64,000 bases of DNA from the NCBI GenBank assembly GCA_000697355.1, contig JNEN01001237.1, positions 62,001 through 126,000 on the forward strand. The letters are read 5' to 3'. The DNA is from Syncephalastrum monosporum B8922. Lineage: Eukaryota > Mucoromycota > Mucoromycetes > Mucorales > Syncephalastraceae. Below, piece by piece: positions 45,883 to 59,463 of this stretch (positions are counted from its first letter, which is position 1; every line of letters begins with the position of its first letter). A program made the translations under genes and the position numbers. The notes beneath the pieces were generated by a model. That model had not been told where the DNA came from, did no database searches, and saw only the letters and a program-made list of their open reading frames with translations.

Positions 45883-47029
45883 CGAACATATCAGGGAATT
45901 GATTTGAGGAACAACAATGATGTGCTACGTGTATAATAGCTCACGCATAGGGCCCATTATTCTACCTGATAAGAATTATAATATATCATGTTATACAGTA
46001 TGCATTGACATCCCTCTCTTCCACCAGCATTATGGCCCTGCGCCAGCATTTGCGACAAGCCATTGTTTTACTTTATATGTGTACCTCAAGACATTTGAGC
46101 ATCAGCCAGACTTTTGTTACGCCCAGTTGAGCAAAATAGCGTGGGAAAATATCTCACACCACGGAAATCTAATTATGTCTACCAATTGCGTACTCTACCA
46201 CCTTCGGCATTCTTATGTACGTATCATTTACTATATCTCCCTTCATATGCTGTTTGCTCTGTAATCCATCGACATTGGGCACGTTGCCAATTCACATAAT
46301 TACAATTGTCTAATGCAAATGCGTAAGTGTATGGGCACAAGTTAAAGAACACTCGAGAAGCAAAAGCCCCATCTCGTTGGCTTCTTCTGGCTTCTTCTCC
46401 ACAGTTACACTAAGCTTATCGTTATCTCTGAAACATACTGGCAGATGGACTTTTTTTGTGGAAAGAGTCAATGAGAATCACCATGTCGTCGCAAGTGCTG
46501 TACCATCAGAAAGCAGTGGAAATACTAGCAAGAATTGATCTTTTTGGTTTCAACAGATAGTTGCAAGCTTCTAACATATCCTTTGTTTGTAGTAGCCACG
46601 AAGTATATATTTAGCCATGTGGCGCGCACAAATGAAGCAGAGGGACCATATACGGGTCGAGCGGAAGGACCGATCATTTGAGTTACCGGCATCGTTTTTT
46701 CATTTCACGGCGTCGCACAACCTAGTCTGAAATCATGGGCACTGACTTAAAAAGAGCCCGATAAACCAAAAACATGCATGCGATGCCCTTGTCCAATATC
46801 GCCATAAGTTTCATGAATACACGTGCGCTACAGTCTGCAGCACTGAAGTACGTAAGTTATGCGTAGAAAGGGAGCGAATGACGGAAGAGGAACCCCAAAA
46901 AAGGACGCGCGTTCTTGTGCTGCATCCTGTTTTGAGGAAGGCGGGCACTGTGGTCATTGCTTTTTTCATCTATTTATCCTCTCAATTTAACATAATCCAT
47001 CTCTGCTTGCCCTGTTTCTGATTATCAAC
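45883..47029. other. Intergenic region (1.1 kb), nothing recognised
   Basis: No gene signal on either strand. AT-rich; a short frame at 45917-46264 looks like chance. The right part is the promoter region of the carbonic anhydrase gene. Confidence 0.4.
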
Positions 47030-48180
47030 ATGATCAGGCGAGTTGTTGGGGCAGTGAATCAGCACCGCCGCTATTGTGGATTCAAGAACGGGAAACTCCG
47101 GCCAGACGCACGACCTTCCTTTTCCCCCTTGTCAATAATGAGCAACCGTAAGTCGAATATTCTATAAGCGTACACATACACACATACACATAAGCGCACA
47201 TATAAACGCACACATAAACGCACACGTATTTGCTTATATACTTACATACCGCTTTGCTTATTTGTACACAATAGAACCCTCCGTTACTCTCAACAAGTTT
47301 GATCCCAACGACGAGGATCTCTCGAAGGTTCTCGAGAACAATCGCGCATGGGCTGCTCAAGTCACCAAGGAAGCACCCGACTTCTTCAAGCAGAGCAACC
47401 AAGGTCAATCTCCCAAGATCCTCTGGATCGGTAAGTTGAACCTTGTTTACTCGCCCATACGTACGTTAATTGACTTCTATATTAAATCCGCCAGGCTGCT
47501 CGGACTCGCGCGTCCCCGCCGAACAGATCCTGCAACTCGGTCCTGGTGAAGTCTTTGTGCATCGTAACATTGCCAACGTTGTCACCAACTCAGACTTGAG
47601 CTGTCTCTCCGTCGTGCAATACGCCGTTGAGGTCCTCAAGGTTCAGCACATCATTGTCTGCGGTAAGCTAACAGGATGCAGATGGATAGGGAGTCTTCGA
47701 GAACTCACACCCGGCCCTCTCTAGGTCACTACAACTGCGGTGGCGTTGCCGCTGCTCATGGCCACACCCAGGTCGGTCTGATCGACAACTGGCTCCGCAA
47801 CATTAAAGATGTCTATCGCCGTAAGCTTGAAATCGATGCCTATGAGATATCGCAGACATCTCATCTATAGCTTTCCTCTAGTCAACAGCAAGGAGCTTAC
47901 GGGCATCTCGGACGAGAAGCAGCGCCTGCGTCGCCTCGTCGAGCTGAACGCCATCCACTCGGCCCAGAACGTCAGCAGCAGCACCATTGTCCAAAACGCT
48001 TGGAAGAACGGCCAGAAGTTGACGGTCCACGCTTGGGCTCACGACTTGGCTGACGGGTACGTGACACGTTACACGCAGGAGCAAATTGAGCACTAACTGT
48101 ATTTTTTGTATAGTCTGGCCAGACCTTTGGACTGGCGTGTCAGCGATGCCAAGGCCCTCGAGGACATTTATGTCATGTAA
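47030..48180 (+). CDS. Beta-class carbonic anhydrase, predicted mitochondrial and/or cytosolic
   Basis: Six exons (47030-47147, 47275-47430, 47495-47662, 47725-47820, 47882-48056, 48114-48180) give 259 residues. The enzyme interconverts CO2 and bicarbonate and supplies bicarbonate for carboxylases. Zinc ligands and catalytic dyad are visible: CSDSR (C93, with D95 and R97), then GHYNCGG (H149, C152). [11 protein letters not shown] and the late [19 protein letters not shown] are family segments. The first 36 residues are Arg-rich and lack acidic residues ([23 protein letters not shown]), a good mitochondrial presequence, and a second Met just before the first intron (MSN) could start a cytosolic form. 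Intron 1 contains an imperfect CACATA/CACATAAACG repeat. Yeast Nce103 and Neurospora homologues share this dual layout only in part; localisation is inference. Confidence 0.93.
47166..47226. repeat. Degenerate CACA(T/A) tandem repeat in intron 1 of the carbonic anhydrase gene
   Basis: Short units related to TACACATACACA and ACGCACACATAA recur across about 60 bases inside the first intron. Functional meaning not known. Confidence 0.7.
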
Positions 48181-48282
48181 TATAGTGTAGTTTAGATAAA
48201 GATAAGGAGCCGGAATGGCCTTGGTGTAAGGCAGTATACATATATACAGAGTTATTATAAAAGGGGAAGTATATATCAGGGA

Positions 48283-49745
48283 TCAGTATATGCAGTGGCG
48301 ATCAAATACGACGTAGATCTTGAGGCATTCACGCAGAATATTGGTCGCTTGATGGAGCGGTGGCTATACGTCAGAAAGACATTTACCGTTCAGAGTGTGC
48401 AACATGATATGAGCGTCAGCCGCTTACCAGTACTTTTTGCTCGGCGATCCATTGCGCGAGCGCGTTCCTGACAGTGTTATCAGGCAGCAATGCAAGTCGG
48501 GCCGCATCGGTCATCTGGCGCAACCGTTTTTGCGTGCCTGCAGAAGACGGACCTATGTTCTGCCGTCGCCAGTGAAATGAGAAAGTCGCACCTTGGCCGA
48601 CGATGGATACTTTCAAAACGGCCTTGGGTTGACCAGTGATCAAATCTGTGGCTGTAAAGAGACGCAGGGGTGTCACGTATGCTCTAGACATAAGGATCAT
48701 GTTGCTGAGCTGATAGGTGCGCGTCAAAAATCCTTTTATCCCGTTGATCTTCTACATGATGCAATGAAAAAGGAAAAGAGAGCCTCAATATATGTGTGTC
48801 GTGCATTTATTGGATATGGCTCGTTTTGTGTTTGGTACATCACATACGTACCCTCTGGACGCGCATGATAGGGACAGGCTCCTCCAGGAGAGAAGGAGGA
48901 GTTGTGGTCGGCGCAGTGGTTACAGTCACGTTGGAAGAAGTCAGGTTGGAGCATGCGGACGACCACACGGGCTGTTGTTGAGGCGATGCTGGTGGTGTCA
49001 GCAAAGACTGTTGTTCGTTCGGCACCGTCATCTGTTTAGCAGGTGTCGGTGGAGGTAGTTGCTCTTGCTCGGGCACGGCCGTTAAACCGGACGTAGCAGC
49101 TGCGCGGTGGGGCTCGGTCGCATTGTTGTAATGATAGCAGCTGTAGTGGGCAGCCGTTTGCTGTTTCTTTTTACTATTATTACTATTTGCACCGAGGCTC
49201 GGTGCCGGCGTCGGTGGGGGAGGACAGGAGGGTGGAGGATGCGGCGGTGGTGATCGTGGTGTCGGCAACGGATATGTATCCATCATGACAGTCGTATTGA
49301 TTAAAGGCGCATACGTTTTTTTTCCTGCCTTTTTCTTCTTTCTTTCATTGCTACCGTCGTCAGCCTTGATAGGCGGTAGGGCCTTGTCCATCAAACTCCT
49401 CGCGGGGTTCGGGGGTTGATATTCATTTGACAGACGGTCCAGCCGTTCATGCAGATTTTTCGAGTGCTCCAACAGCCTGTAGTACCGATCCAAGGGCTGT
49501 TGCCCTTCCCGTTCCAACGCCATAGTCATGGATGCGCTGCGTCGCCGTCGATCATGGTCGGCAGAGTGTGCAGCGTCGGGATAACAAGGGTGTCCTTTGT
49601 AGCGCTGTAGCTCTCGGATTCGTTTCTGAAGTGCTTCAGACATGGCAATCACGCGGGCATATTGCTCTCGATCGTCCTTTGAGTGCAATTGCGTGGCGAG
49701 TTCAGAGAGCGAAGCATGATGGATTAAACGTCCTGCATCGCCCAT
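48283..49745 (-). CDS. Unrecognised protein with Pro-rich linker and conserved-looking C-terminal domain
   Basis: Three exons on the minus strand (49745-48848, 48732-48428, 48363-48283) join in consistent phase to 427 residues. Residues 1-60 look helical and charged (ELATQLHSKDDREQYARVIAMSEALQKRIRELQR), a possible coiled coil, followed by another helical stretch (RYYRLLEHSKNLHERLDRLSNEY). The middle (about 150-290) is Pro-, Thr-, Gln- and Lys-rich and probably disordered. The C-terminal 120 residues (from RVRFLTRTYQLSNMILMSRAY to the end) have folded-domain composition: VTPLRLFTATDLITGQPKAVLKVSIVGQGATFSFHW and a helical RQMTDAARLALLPDNTVRNALAQWIAEQKVL. I know no family with this pattern. The first donor (phase 1, GTATGT) was preferred over a GTACGT seven bases earlier because only it keeps the frame. 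Confidence 0.65.
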
Positions 49746-51604
49746 GGCACGAAAGCTGAAAGAAAGATTGCGAGAAGAAAGAAAGCACAAAAAAAAATCC
49801 ACGCTAAAAAAAGAGTGCGTCTCTATCTGTGCGTTCCCTCTCGCTCTTACTGGCCAATGCAATGTACAAGTATGGACGCCAAAAAGGGGTGCTTGAACAA
49901 AGAAGGAGAATATCGAAATAGAATATAGAAAAAGAAGCAGTCATGAGGTCCCCTTTTTTACTGGGTTGCTCCAACTTTAACACATAAGAAAGAAAATGGG
50001 TATATGCGGTATGAGACAAGAACCGCTGAATTCTCGCCGTAGTAATGAAACGTCAACTCGTCGTGATAAATGAGTCCATGTCCCTTTCATCTCGCGAGCG
50101 TACATTTAATTATCTAGATTGATGTACCTTTCATACTTGAGCGTGTTCTCCTTTCTGGGCACCGCATCTGCAGTGCTTGCAGAGAGAAGAAGCGGGATGG
50201 GAAGAGAGGGAAAGAAGAAGAATTAAAGATCTGTACGCAATACACTACAGCACTGATTCCGGCTATGATATTCCTTCACGCACGTACACATATGCACATA
50301 TACACACGTACGCTACGTTAACGAGCTGTCAAAGGAACAACTGGTAAAAATCTGAAAAATGTGGATGACACATCCATACACATGGGGAAGGAGTCTTTAC
50401 ATCTGCATACGTTCACAGTGTTCGTACGTAGACATACGCAGTTAAATATGAGTGATTTATAGTAGTATTGCATACAGCCGTCTGAAAGTTTGACTGCATT
50501 CTCTTACGCACGTACAAGAGCTCTTTACAGGTATGGAGTCAATATTGACTGCCGTTTCTAAAACCCTGACGATCACACCTATACTATAAGCAGCCATGAT
50601 GCTGATTGATGACGATAATGATTCATCTGCAGGAGCACGGTGAGTCGCGTCACAACTTAACCTTTTTTTTTTCTTCCGTTTTGTTCTTTCATTCCATTCC
50701 GCGCCGTTGGCGGCCATTCGGACATTCTGATGATACTAGGCAGCTTATAAACAAGAAATGCATACACATACATTACATACATCAAACTACATCCATGAGC
50801 ACTCCTTCAGAAGTAGCTGCGTAATATGTGGACAGATTGGGGGGTCGGTCGACTTTGGATGATGTTCCGCTGGCTCGTGCACTTTTTGGCGGCTTCCATT
50901 TTAAACATCAATCCCCGAGCACTCTGCGCCTTCGTTACCCTCCACTCGGTCACGATTGCAACACGGGGCAGGACTTCACGCATGCGATCGAAACTCAGCC
51001 CAAATTGTTATCTCACCCGTGGAGCAAAAAGAAGTAAGGGTCCACCTTCAGTCGTATATGTGTTTCCTAAATTATGACTGCATATGTGTCTTGCTGATTT
51101 TGGATGACATAATCTATTGTAAGCTGTACATCTGGTCCTTTTTAATCAGTAAGCAGTTTGTATTACGTTTTACGCATTGTTCCAACCAGCAATGTGCATG
51201 TCTGTGCATTTGCTATCTTTGGTGATTAAGGCGCAACGATAAAATAAAGGACTTGTATTAATGATATGTACAACACAACATATGTATTATTAGACGGGAA
51301 AAGATCAAGGAAAAAGGCAAGAGATGATGAGTACATAGAGACCATACGAATTACAGCGTGAAATGAGAAAAAAGACAATAAAGAAGAAAGCGAGTGATAA
51401 AGTGAGTGAGCAGAAATAGGTAATAAAAAGCATAGGAGGAGAATGTAGTAGATGGTGCGTACTGGGTGAATAATGAATTGCAGAATGCCATATGAGTGCC
51501 AAGAATGGATGCGAGACTGGTGGGTCATAAACAAATAATAATCAGAGTTGAAAGGAAGGTATCAGATGGAAAGAAGGCAGGTTATCGCCCATGCCTGGGT
51601 TGCC
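49746..51604. other. Intergenic region (1.9 kb), nothing recognised
   Basis: No coding signal was recognised. It holds the promoter of the 48283-49745 gene on its left side and the 3' end of the C2H2 gene on its right. CACGTA/ACATAC-rich sequence occurs near 50280-50320 and a poly-T run at 50664-50673. Confidence 0.4.
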
Positions 51605-53216
<1,612 letters not shown>

Positions 53217-56200
53217 AATCGACCGTGCTCTTTTATTCCGTACCAGCTTCGTTGGAAGATGAGTTATTTCTTTTTTTTTTTTGTTGGTTTTTGAGTGTTG
53301 TTTTTCTTTGGGCGTTGTATAGAGTCTGATGGGTCGGCTGCGTTTGTTATTCGGAGTTAGGCCGAGTTGAACTGATCGTACACGTAGATGGAAGTAGTCG
53401 TGATTTACAGTTAAAAAGGGAAGAAAAAGTACAGAAACAAGAGTAAAAAAAAAAAATAAAAAAAGAGACGCGAAGGACAAAGGCGCGCAATTGTGTTTGC
53501 ACGAAGGGGAAGAAAAAAAGGTAACTAGTCAGATAGGAAGCTTATTTATATATGGGTCGGTTGAATAGAAGAACAGCAAAATACGAATTACGTCGCATAT
53601 ACCAGACAGGCAGGCGGATGTACAAGATGGTGGACGCGAAAGGTAATGTTGGGGGTGAAGCACTTTAAGGAGGTGTCTGTATGAGTTGATGCGCAAGGAA
53701 AAAAAGAGAAAAAGTTATAAAGCTTGAAGCACCGATCGATATGCAACAGTAGAAAGGTAGCACCAGCAGCAAAGACCGGGGAGTGGATGCAACGTGAGCA
53801 GGACGCGTCGTGGGTCCGCGTAGATGTATGTGTATGTGGGCTTGGGCGAGTTAATAGTGTTAAAAGAATAAACGCTTCACTCAAACATGTATGGGGGTCG
53901 TGATATATTGGGGGGTTCAATCACTATCACTTTTGCGTGCGAATGATCGGACAGATCGCGGATATTGGAGTTTAATGTCTGTCCGGGCGGAGGAAAGAAG
54001 GATTGAGGGAGCAAAAAAGGATCTGCACACATCGTGGCCTAATATTATCCTCTTTTCTACCATGCATTTCGCCTGCACATCAGTGCCCCATGTGCCTGCT
54101 TGTTTGACATGCAACTCAGGGCTTACCATTTTCTGCCGTGCATACCGACAATCCTTCTCTATCGCTTATTCTTTTTTCTATGACCCTTCCCCCAAGATAA
54201 CTTATCCTAGCCCCCTTTCGTCCCTCTAAATGCAGACCTTCGATTCTTATGGTACACTTGAAAGTCAACTTGCTTGCCTTTGGTTCATCGAATTTCCAAG
54301 TCCTGAAAAAGTGAGGACCCTTCTTTTCACAGTCTATTCCTTTTTTGCTCGTCAATTGACAGCTGAGTGCAACAGGACTTTTTAGCTTACTGTTCTTTTA
54401 TCCAGTTCACGTGGTCCATATTCTCTTCCACTGCATTCATAATAGATCTGGGTAAGGAATATAGTGTAAATGTATAACCGTCAAGTAATACATTGTTAGA
54501 ATGCAGTTCTGCATAAGCTGCATTAAACAGCACGCGCAATCAACAGCGGGAACTAGACGGACTTTCCCCAGAAGCAACTAATAGGATGACCCGTGTTATT
54601 CACAGGAGAATGAATATGAAATGGAGTGCACCATCGTCTTTTTTTTGTGCCTCTCTCCTCGTTTCTCCATGAGCGAACCAGAGTAACTACGGGCCCTGTA
54701 CATTAGTATGCACCTAAGCTTTTTGGGGCTGTTTGCCTCATCGTCTCCCTTCTTTCCGCTTAGTTTTCTGTGCAGAGGAGTGGATAGAGAAGAAAGAAAA
54801 AAAAAAAAAAAAAGAGGAGCTGCATCAGCGCACAAACATTTGGAAGTCACCCCAACCCCACCCCACCCCCAAAAGTGTGCTAATTCCTCTCCTTCTATCT
54901 CCCATAAAAAGTATAAGCAACGACAAAAAGAGGAGCAGCCGCCGGAAATGGCAATCTTTTATTGACTATTTCTGTTTGTTTCGCGCCATGCTAATGATCT
55001 GGTACAGATCAAGGAAGATGCAAGATGACAGAGGAAAAAGAGCTCTTGTGTAGTGTTTCGAAAAGGGATAACGCCGCATTCGAGAACAAGCTACGAAAAA
55101 CACACTGGGGGCAAAAATGGCAAAAAGTGACATGGATAATGGGTACAACCGCAGGGAAGATGGCAAGAAAAAGACGGATGACGTCCTTCTATATTATAGT
55201 GCATGCATATGTGGGAGGACAAATCCATAGGTAGGTTTACCTGTGTGTAAGGTGGTCTCGGACTATTTAGGACAATGGTACGTAGATTGTAAAATCAGCA
55301 AAAGGTAAGGTACATACACAATGTAACAGGACTCAGGGTTCTTGTGTATCATTGGTGCTTCGCATGTGCATTCACTCGAATGCGCGCATTTGTGTTTATG
55401 GGCAACGTATGGATATTATGTGCGTGCGCGCGTGCGCGCGTGCGTTGCTCGCATTGTATGTGTAAGTGTGCGCGCAGACGAGCATGCAACAACATATGGG
55501 GACGATGGTGCAAAATTGCATTGTTTGGCGAGCGGCGGGCCTTTCAATACGAACTGCAGCACACCCAAATGGACCGCCTGTTTTAGAGGCATATCCGATT
55601 ATGCTGTCTGTATGTAAGTGTCTGATTCGTACTATTCTTCAGGGATAGAAATGTTCCCCCGCGAAGCAGAACGACTAGGGATGTGTGTCTCCGGAAAAAA
55701 GGAAGACTAAACATATAAGATGGACAAGCCGTTCGTAATATAATAGTGCAGTATGCACCCTTGTCCATTGCATATCTGTTCACGGATCACTGGACTCTTG
55801 ATTACACAGATAAAGAGAGAGCAAGGCCACTGATATGGTGAATGGGACATTGAGGGTACCCAACAGAGACTTCGATAGCCACCCCTCATATGCAAATTCA
55901 TATGATGCATGAAGCACAAGGTTGCTCATTAGATATAAGTGTAGGTATATTAGAAGCATGTTTCATACATAGATGGAAACGAAGACGCTAGAAGTACGTA
56001 TGTATTAAGCTACCTTCGGTGGCATAACACCTAGTTTACAATGATTATTATTAAGATAATGAGACGAAAGCGGGATTCTCCGCATATTTGCATACGTCTA
56101 GGTGTCGCAATAGATTAAAGCGCCTTGTGCGAAGCAATGCTACATGTGTCTGCGCGCCACCGATCACAAAGGGAGACCCAACGTGTCAAAATAAGCTCTG

Positions 56201-57104
56201 CCTTACGTCATTGGGCCAAATTCAACCATGCTCCCCCATATTCCCCTTGGTAAGAAAACCCAGGGACGCCCAATGGTGATCGAGGTGTACACAAAAGGTT
56301 CACTTAGAGCATGTGCGCCTGCGTGCAGATCAGTCCACGTTAATCCCATTTCTTGGCAAGGTATATGGCAATTTATGGTTCCCTCTTTTTTTCCCTGGAC
56401 AGAGAAATCTTTTTACAAAGGGAACCACGTAAGCATAAGTCATCACCCCTTTCCATATACCCACCGTGCCCTCTTTCTCTTTGTCTTGTCTCTATATATC
56501 TCTATTCTCTTTACACTCACTCCATTCATGTTCGATCAGTTATGCATCCCTTTGTTTTATCTTTCAGAAAACAGTAAGGGGTTTTATGATTTGATACGGT
56601 TGTTCTTATCAGGATAGCGCTCTCATATCACATACGCGGAACCTGTCATTTGTTATTAGATTTCATTTTTTAGTAAGCGTGTGCTTGTTTGAGCTTCCGT
56701 CCCTTCTTTTTCTCCAACTTTATGCTACTGTTCTCCGTCACGCCATGCTCCCCAAACTATTCCCCCCCCCCTCTTTCTCCTTTCAGAGACATGCATGTAG
56801 GGGCGACAAGGAGCACAAAAAAATTTTTTTCGTATCGTCCTTGCTTATTTTACAATTCCCATATCTGTCCACGTCGTCACTATCCAGGGAGAGCCCGAGG
56901 AGTAAAAGTAAAAAAAAAAAAAAAGAATCGAGAAAAGAGAAGCGCATTCTGAAATAAGACAGACAGAATATCGAAATGACGTGGATCATGAAAGATGATT
57001 CTACCGAGAACGCCTGCTGGCATACTAATTGTTATGTTATGGATAAAGCTTTTCAGTGTAAAGCGGCAAGGAAATGCATGATTGTGGGATATGAAGTGAT
57101 AAAA
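53217..57104. other. Large gene-poor region (3.9 kb)
   Basis: No gene could be supported on either strand. The left few hundred bases are the A/T-run-rich leader of the C2H2 gene. Elsewhere are poly-A and poly-T runs (53261-53283, 54796-54813, 56911-56924), a CCCCACCCC patch near 54851-54870, CG/TG-alternating sequence near 55421-55475, and a C-run near 56763. Short frames lack family motifs and splice partners. Confidence 0.4.
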
Positions 57105-58641
57105 CTAGAAGACAGCGCCAAAGCCAAAGGTAGCCTTGATCGAGCGCCAGTAGTAACCGGTCCAGTTTCGCTGCGTTAACTCCTCTTCACCGATCGGGAC
57201 ACCGGTCTGCTTGACGTTGAGTTGAACATGATCGCTTCTCTGATCCAAGGTCATGGTGACTGTCGAGTAATGACCTATTATGTACGCGTGTGCAGCATAG
57301 GAGATGAGTGAAGGTGGATTGAGTTAGCAGACTGAAAAAAAGAAAGGGGAAGTAGGCTATTCCTGATATGATAGGAAATGCAATATGTAAATTTAGATTT
57401 TCTCTTTCTCTCACCTTCGGGCCATGACTGGAGTCGCCACGACTGCACGATCTTTTGATCTGGAACCTAGTTGACTCGGATCGTCAAAAGTGTCTTCGAT
57501 ATCGAACGAAGGAAAAGTTTTACCAGTTCAAGAATCTCGCCTCGCACGTTGCCGTTAAAGAGTTCGAAAGGACTGTTCTTCTCCTTGGAGATCTTGGCCG
57601 GGCCGCGTGTCCAAGCGCACACGCGCTGGGTATCCAGCAAGGTCTCGTAGAGTTCATGGGCGGAGGTCTGGAACTCAACATTTTCCTCGAGGGTGGTGGT
57701 GTTGACTTTATTGGATGATTTCGGGGCAGGTGCCGAAGAAGCCGAGGTGGCCACGGCAGCAGGCTCCTTGTTACCAGTGTTGATCGCCGTGCGCTCCTTG
57801 GTAACATGTTCTGCACCCTTGTTGGCTGCGGTGCCAAGTTGCGATGGATCGATGTACACATCGGCTCCGTGAGCTAAATATATGAATTGTGAACATGTGA
57901 ATATAATGCTTTTAATTGATCTTTTGTCTTTTTCGCTCGTATCCCTGGATTACCTTTGATGAGAGCCTCAGAAAAACCAGCAAACTTCTCGCGGAGAATA
58001 GGCGTGATCTCCTTTTTAACAACATCTCTCACCGCATCCTTGGCACTATCGTTGCCATCAATCGACACGTCAAACTGCACACGTTGAAAAAAAAAAAAGA
58101 AACCATGTGTCAGCCTCGCATTCATCTACATATCCGGTTTTTCTAGTCTCCTTGACTTTTGTACCCACCACATAATCATCGAAATCAGTGTCGTGAGCGA
58201 CCTCGGGGACGAGGATTTTGCCGGACGCCGCCTGACCATCCGCCGTCGTTCCTAGTCGCTATGTGAGCATTCTTGTATGCTCAAACAATCGTGCCACTTA
58301 CCCTCCCATGTCAACTTGAGCTGAACGTCGAAAATGGTAATGATCTTGCCTTTACGTTGGTTAAGATCGACATCGCCCGTGCACTCGTCAACACGCGTGA
58401 TTTTGGCCTTGTTGCCATTCTTCTCAGCTTCCACTTTGAGGAGCTCCTCAGTGAAGTAGGCCTGTGCCCAGTTGAGGCAGTTTTTGTTCACCCTGTCCGA
58501 ACGAACGACAATACGCTTTTTAGATTCCGTTTTCCCTAGACTATTTTACTTCTTCTTTACCAGTGCCTAAAGCAATGTGAGGACCATGAAATGGGTCATA
58601 ATATCCACTTACCAGTTGTTGACGTTCTTCCAGTTGGACAT
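57105..58641 (-). CDS. Activator of Hsp90 ATPase (Aha1)
   Basis: Seven exons on the minus strand (58641-58613, 58492-58302, 58251-58169, 58074-57954, 57873-57524, 57466-57415, 57274-57105) join in consistent phase to 331 residues, the usual Aha1 size. Aha1 binds the middle domain of Hsp90 and stimulates its ATPase. The N-terminal domain (about 1-150) shows NVNNW, NCLNWAQAYFTEELL, KITRVDECTGDVDLNQRKGKIITIFDVQLKLTWEG (with the conserved RKGK), and FDDYVFDVSIDG. A Ser/Ala/Pro-rich linker (about 165-195) follows. The C-terminal AHSA1 fold (about 200-331) contains FQTSAHELYETLLDTQRVCAWTRGPAKI, FELFNGNVRGEILEL, VQSWRLQSWPEGHYSTVTMTL and the final NWTGYYWRSIKATFGFG. All three parts are complete; the protein is cytosolic in known cases. 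Confidence 0.95.
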
Positions 58642-59463
58642 TGTTCAAAGAGGTAGTTAGGGTCAAGTGCGAGAAGCTTCTGCGGGGGTTCGCGTCTGTG
58701 CGGGGTTTTGTGTGCCTTTGCTTGGAAGGCAATGGCAACGCGTAGAAACTCGTGACTTTCAAGATGCACATTTGTACAATGAAATAACAGAACTTACTCG
58801 AACGTTTTGCTTCTTACCAGCTCGATTTTACCACAGCCATAATGACTCTATATAGTGGCAAGCTAGCTTACATAGGATCGACTTATGGACTAGTATACAA
58901 GTGAGTGTCGTGTAATACAGGCACATGGTCACAGAACACGGCACTGAATATTCCCGCTCGGCTACCAGATTCCAAGCTACCAAACTTATTGGAGAGTAGT
59001 TGCTTCCAAAGAAATTGAATCATTTAAGCACTTTGTAGATACATCATTAGATGACATAAGACCCAAAGTGGGAGCGTCATTATTCGCCACGATATTCTAT
59101 ACGCCTCTTTTGCTCCAGATTTATCCCATAAATCGTATCGGTCGCTCGTGGTTTTCGACCCGGCACGCGTGAGCTTTTGACCGTGCTTGGGGAATATGAC
59201 TCGGTCCAACGTTCATTAGATCGGGTTACAGTGAAATATGGAGGGGATTTCCATGTTTAAGATGATAAAGTACGTTCTGATCATATATGGCACACTAATA
59301 TCGCCGTATATGTAATCAAGATTCATGCATATAACCAGTTCCGGGTCAAGATGGGTGAACTCGTAATACTTCGAATTCGACAAAAAGAAAATGATATATA
59401 ATGTTTCAATTCATGCACATGAGGTATTTGGATGAGTAATATGCTAAGGTAGGTATATGGTAT
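58642..59463. other. Spacer between Aha1 and folliculin-like genes
   Basis: 822 bases with no recognised gene. It contains the promoter of the Aha1 gene on its left side and the 3' end of the folliculin gene on its right. Confidence 0.4.
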
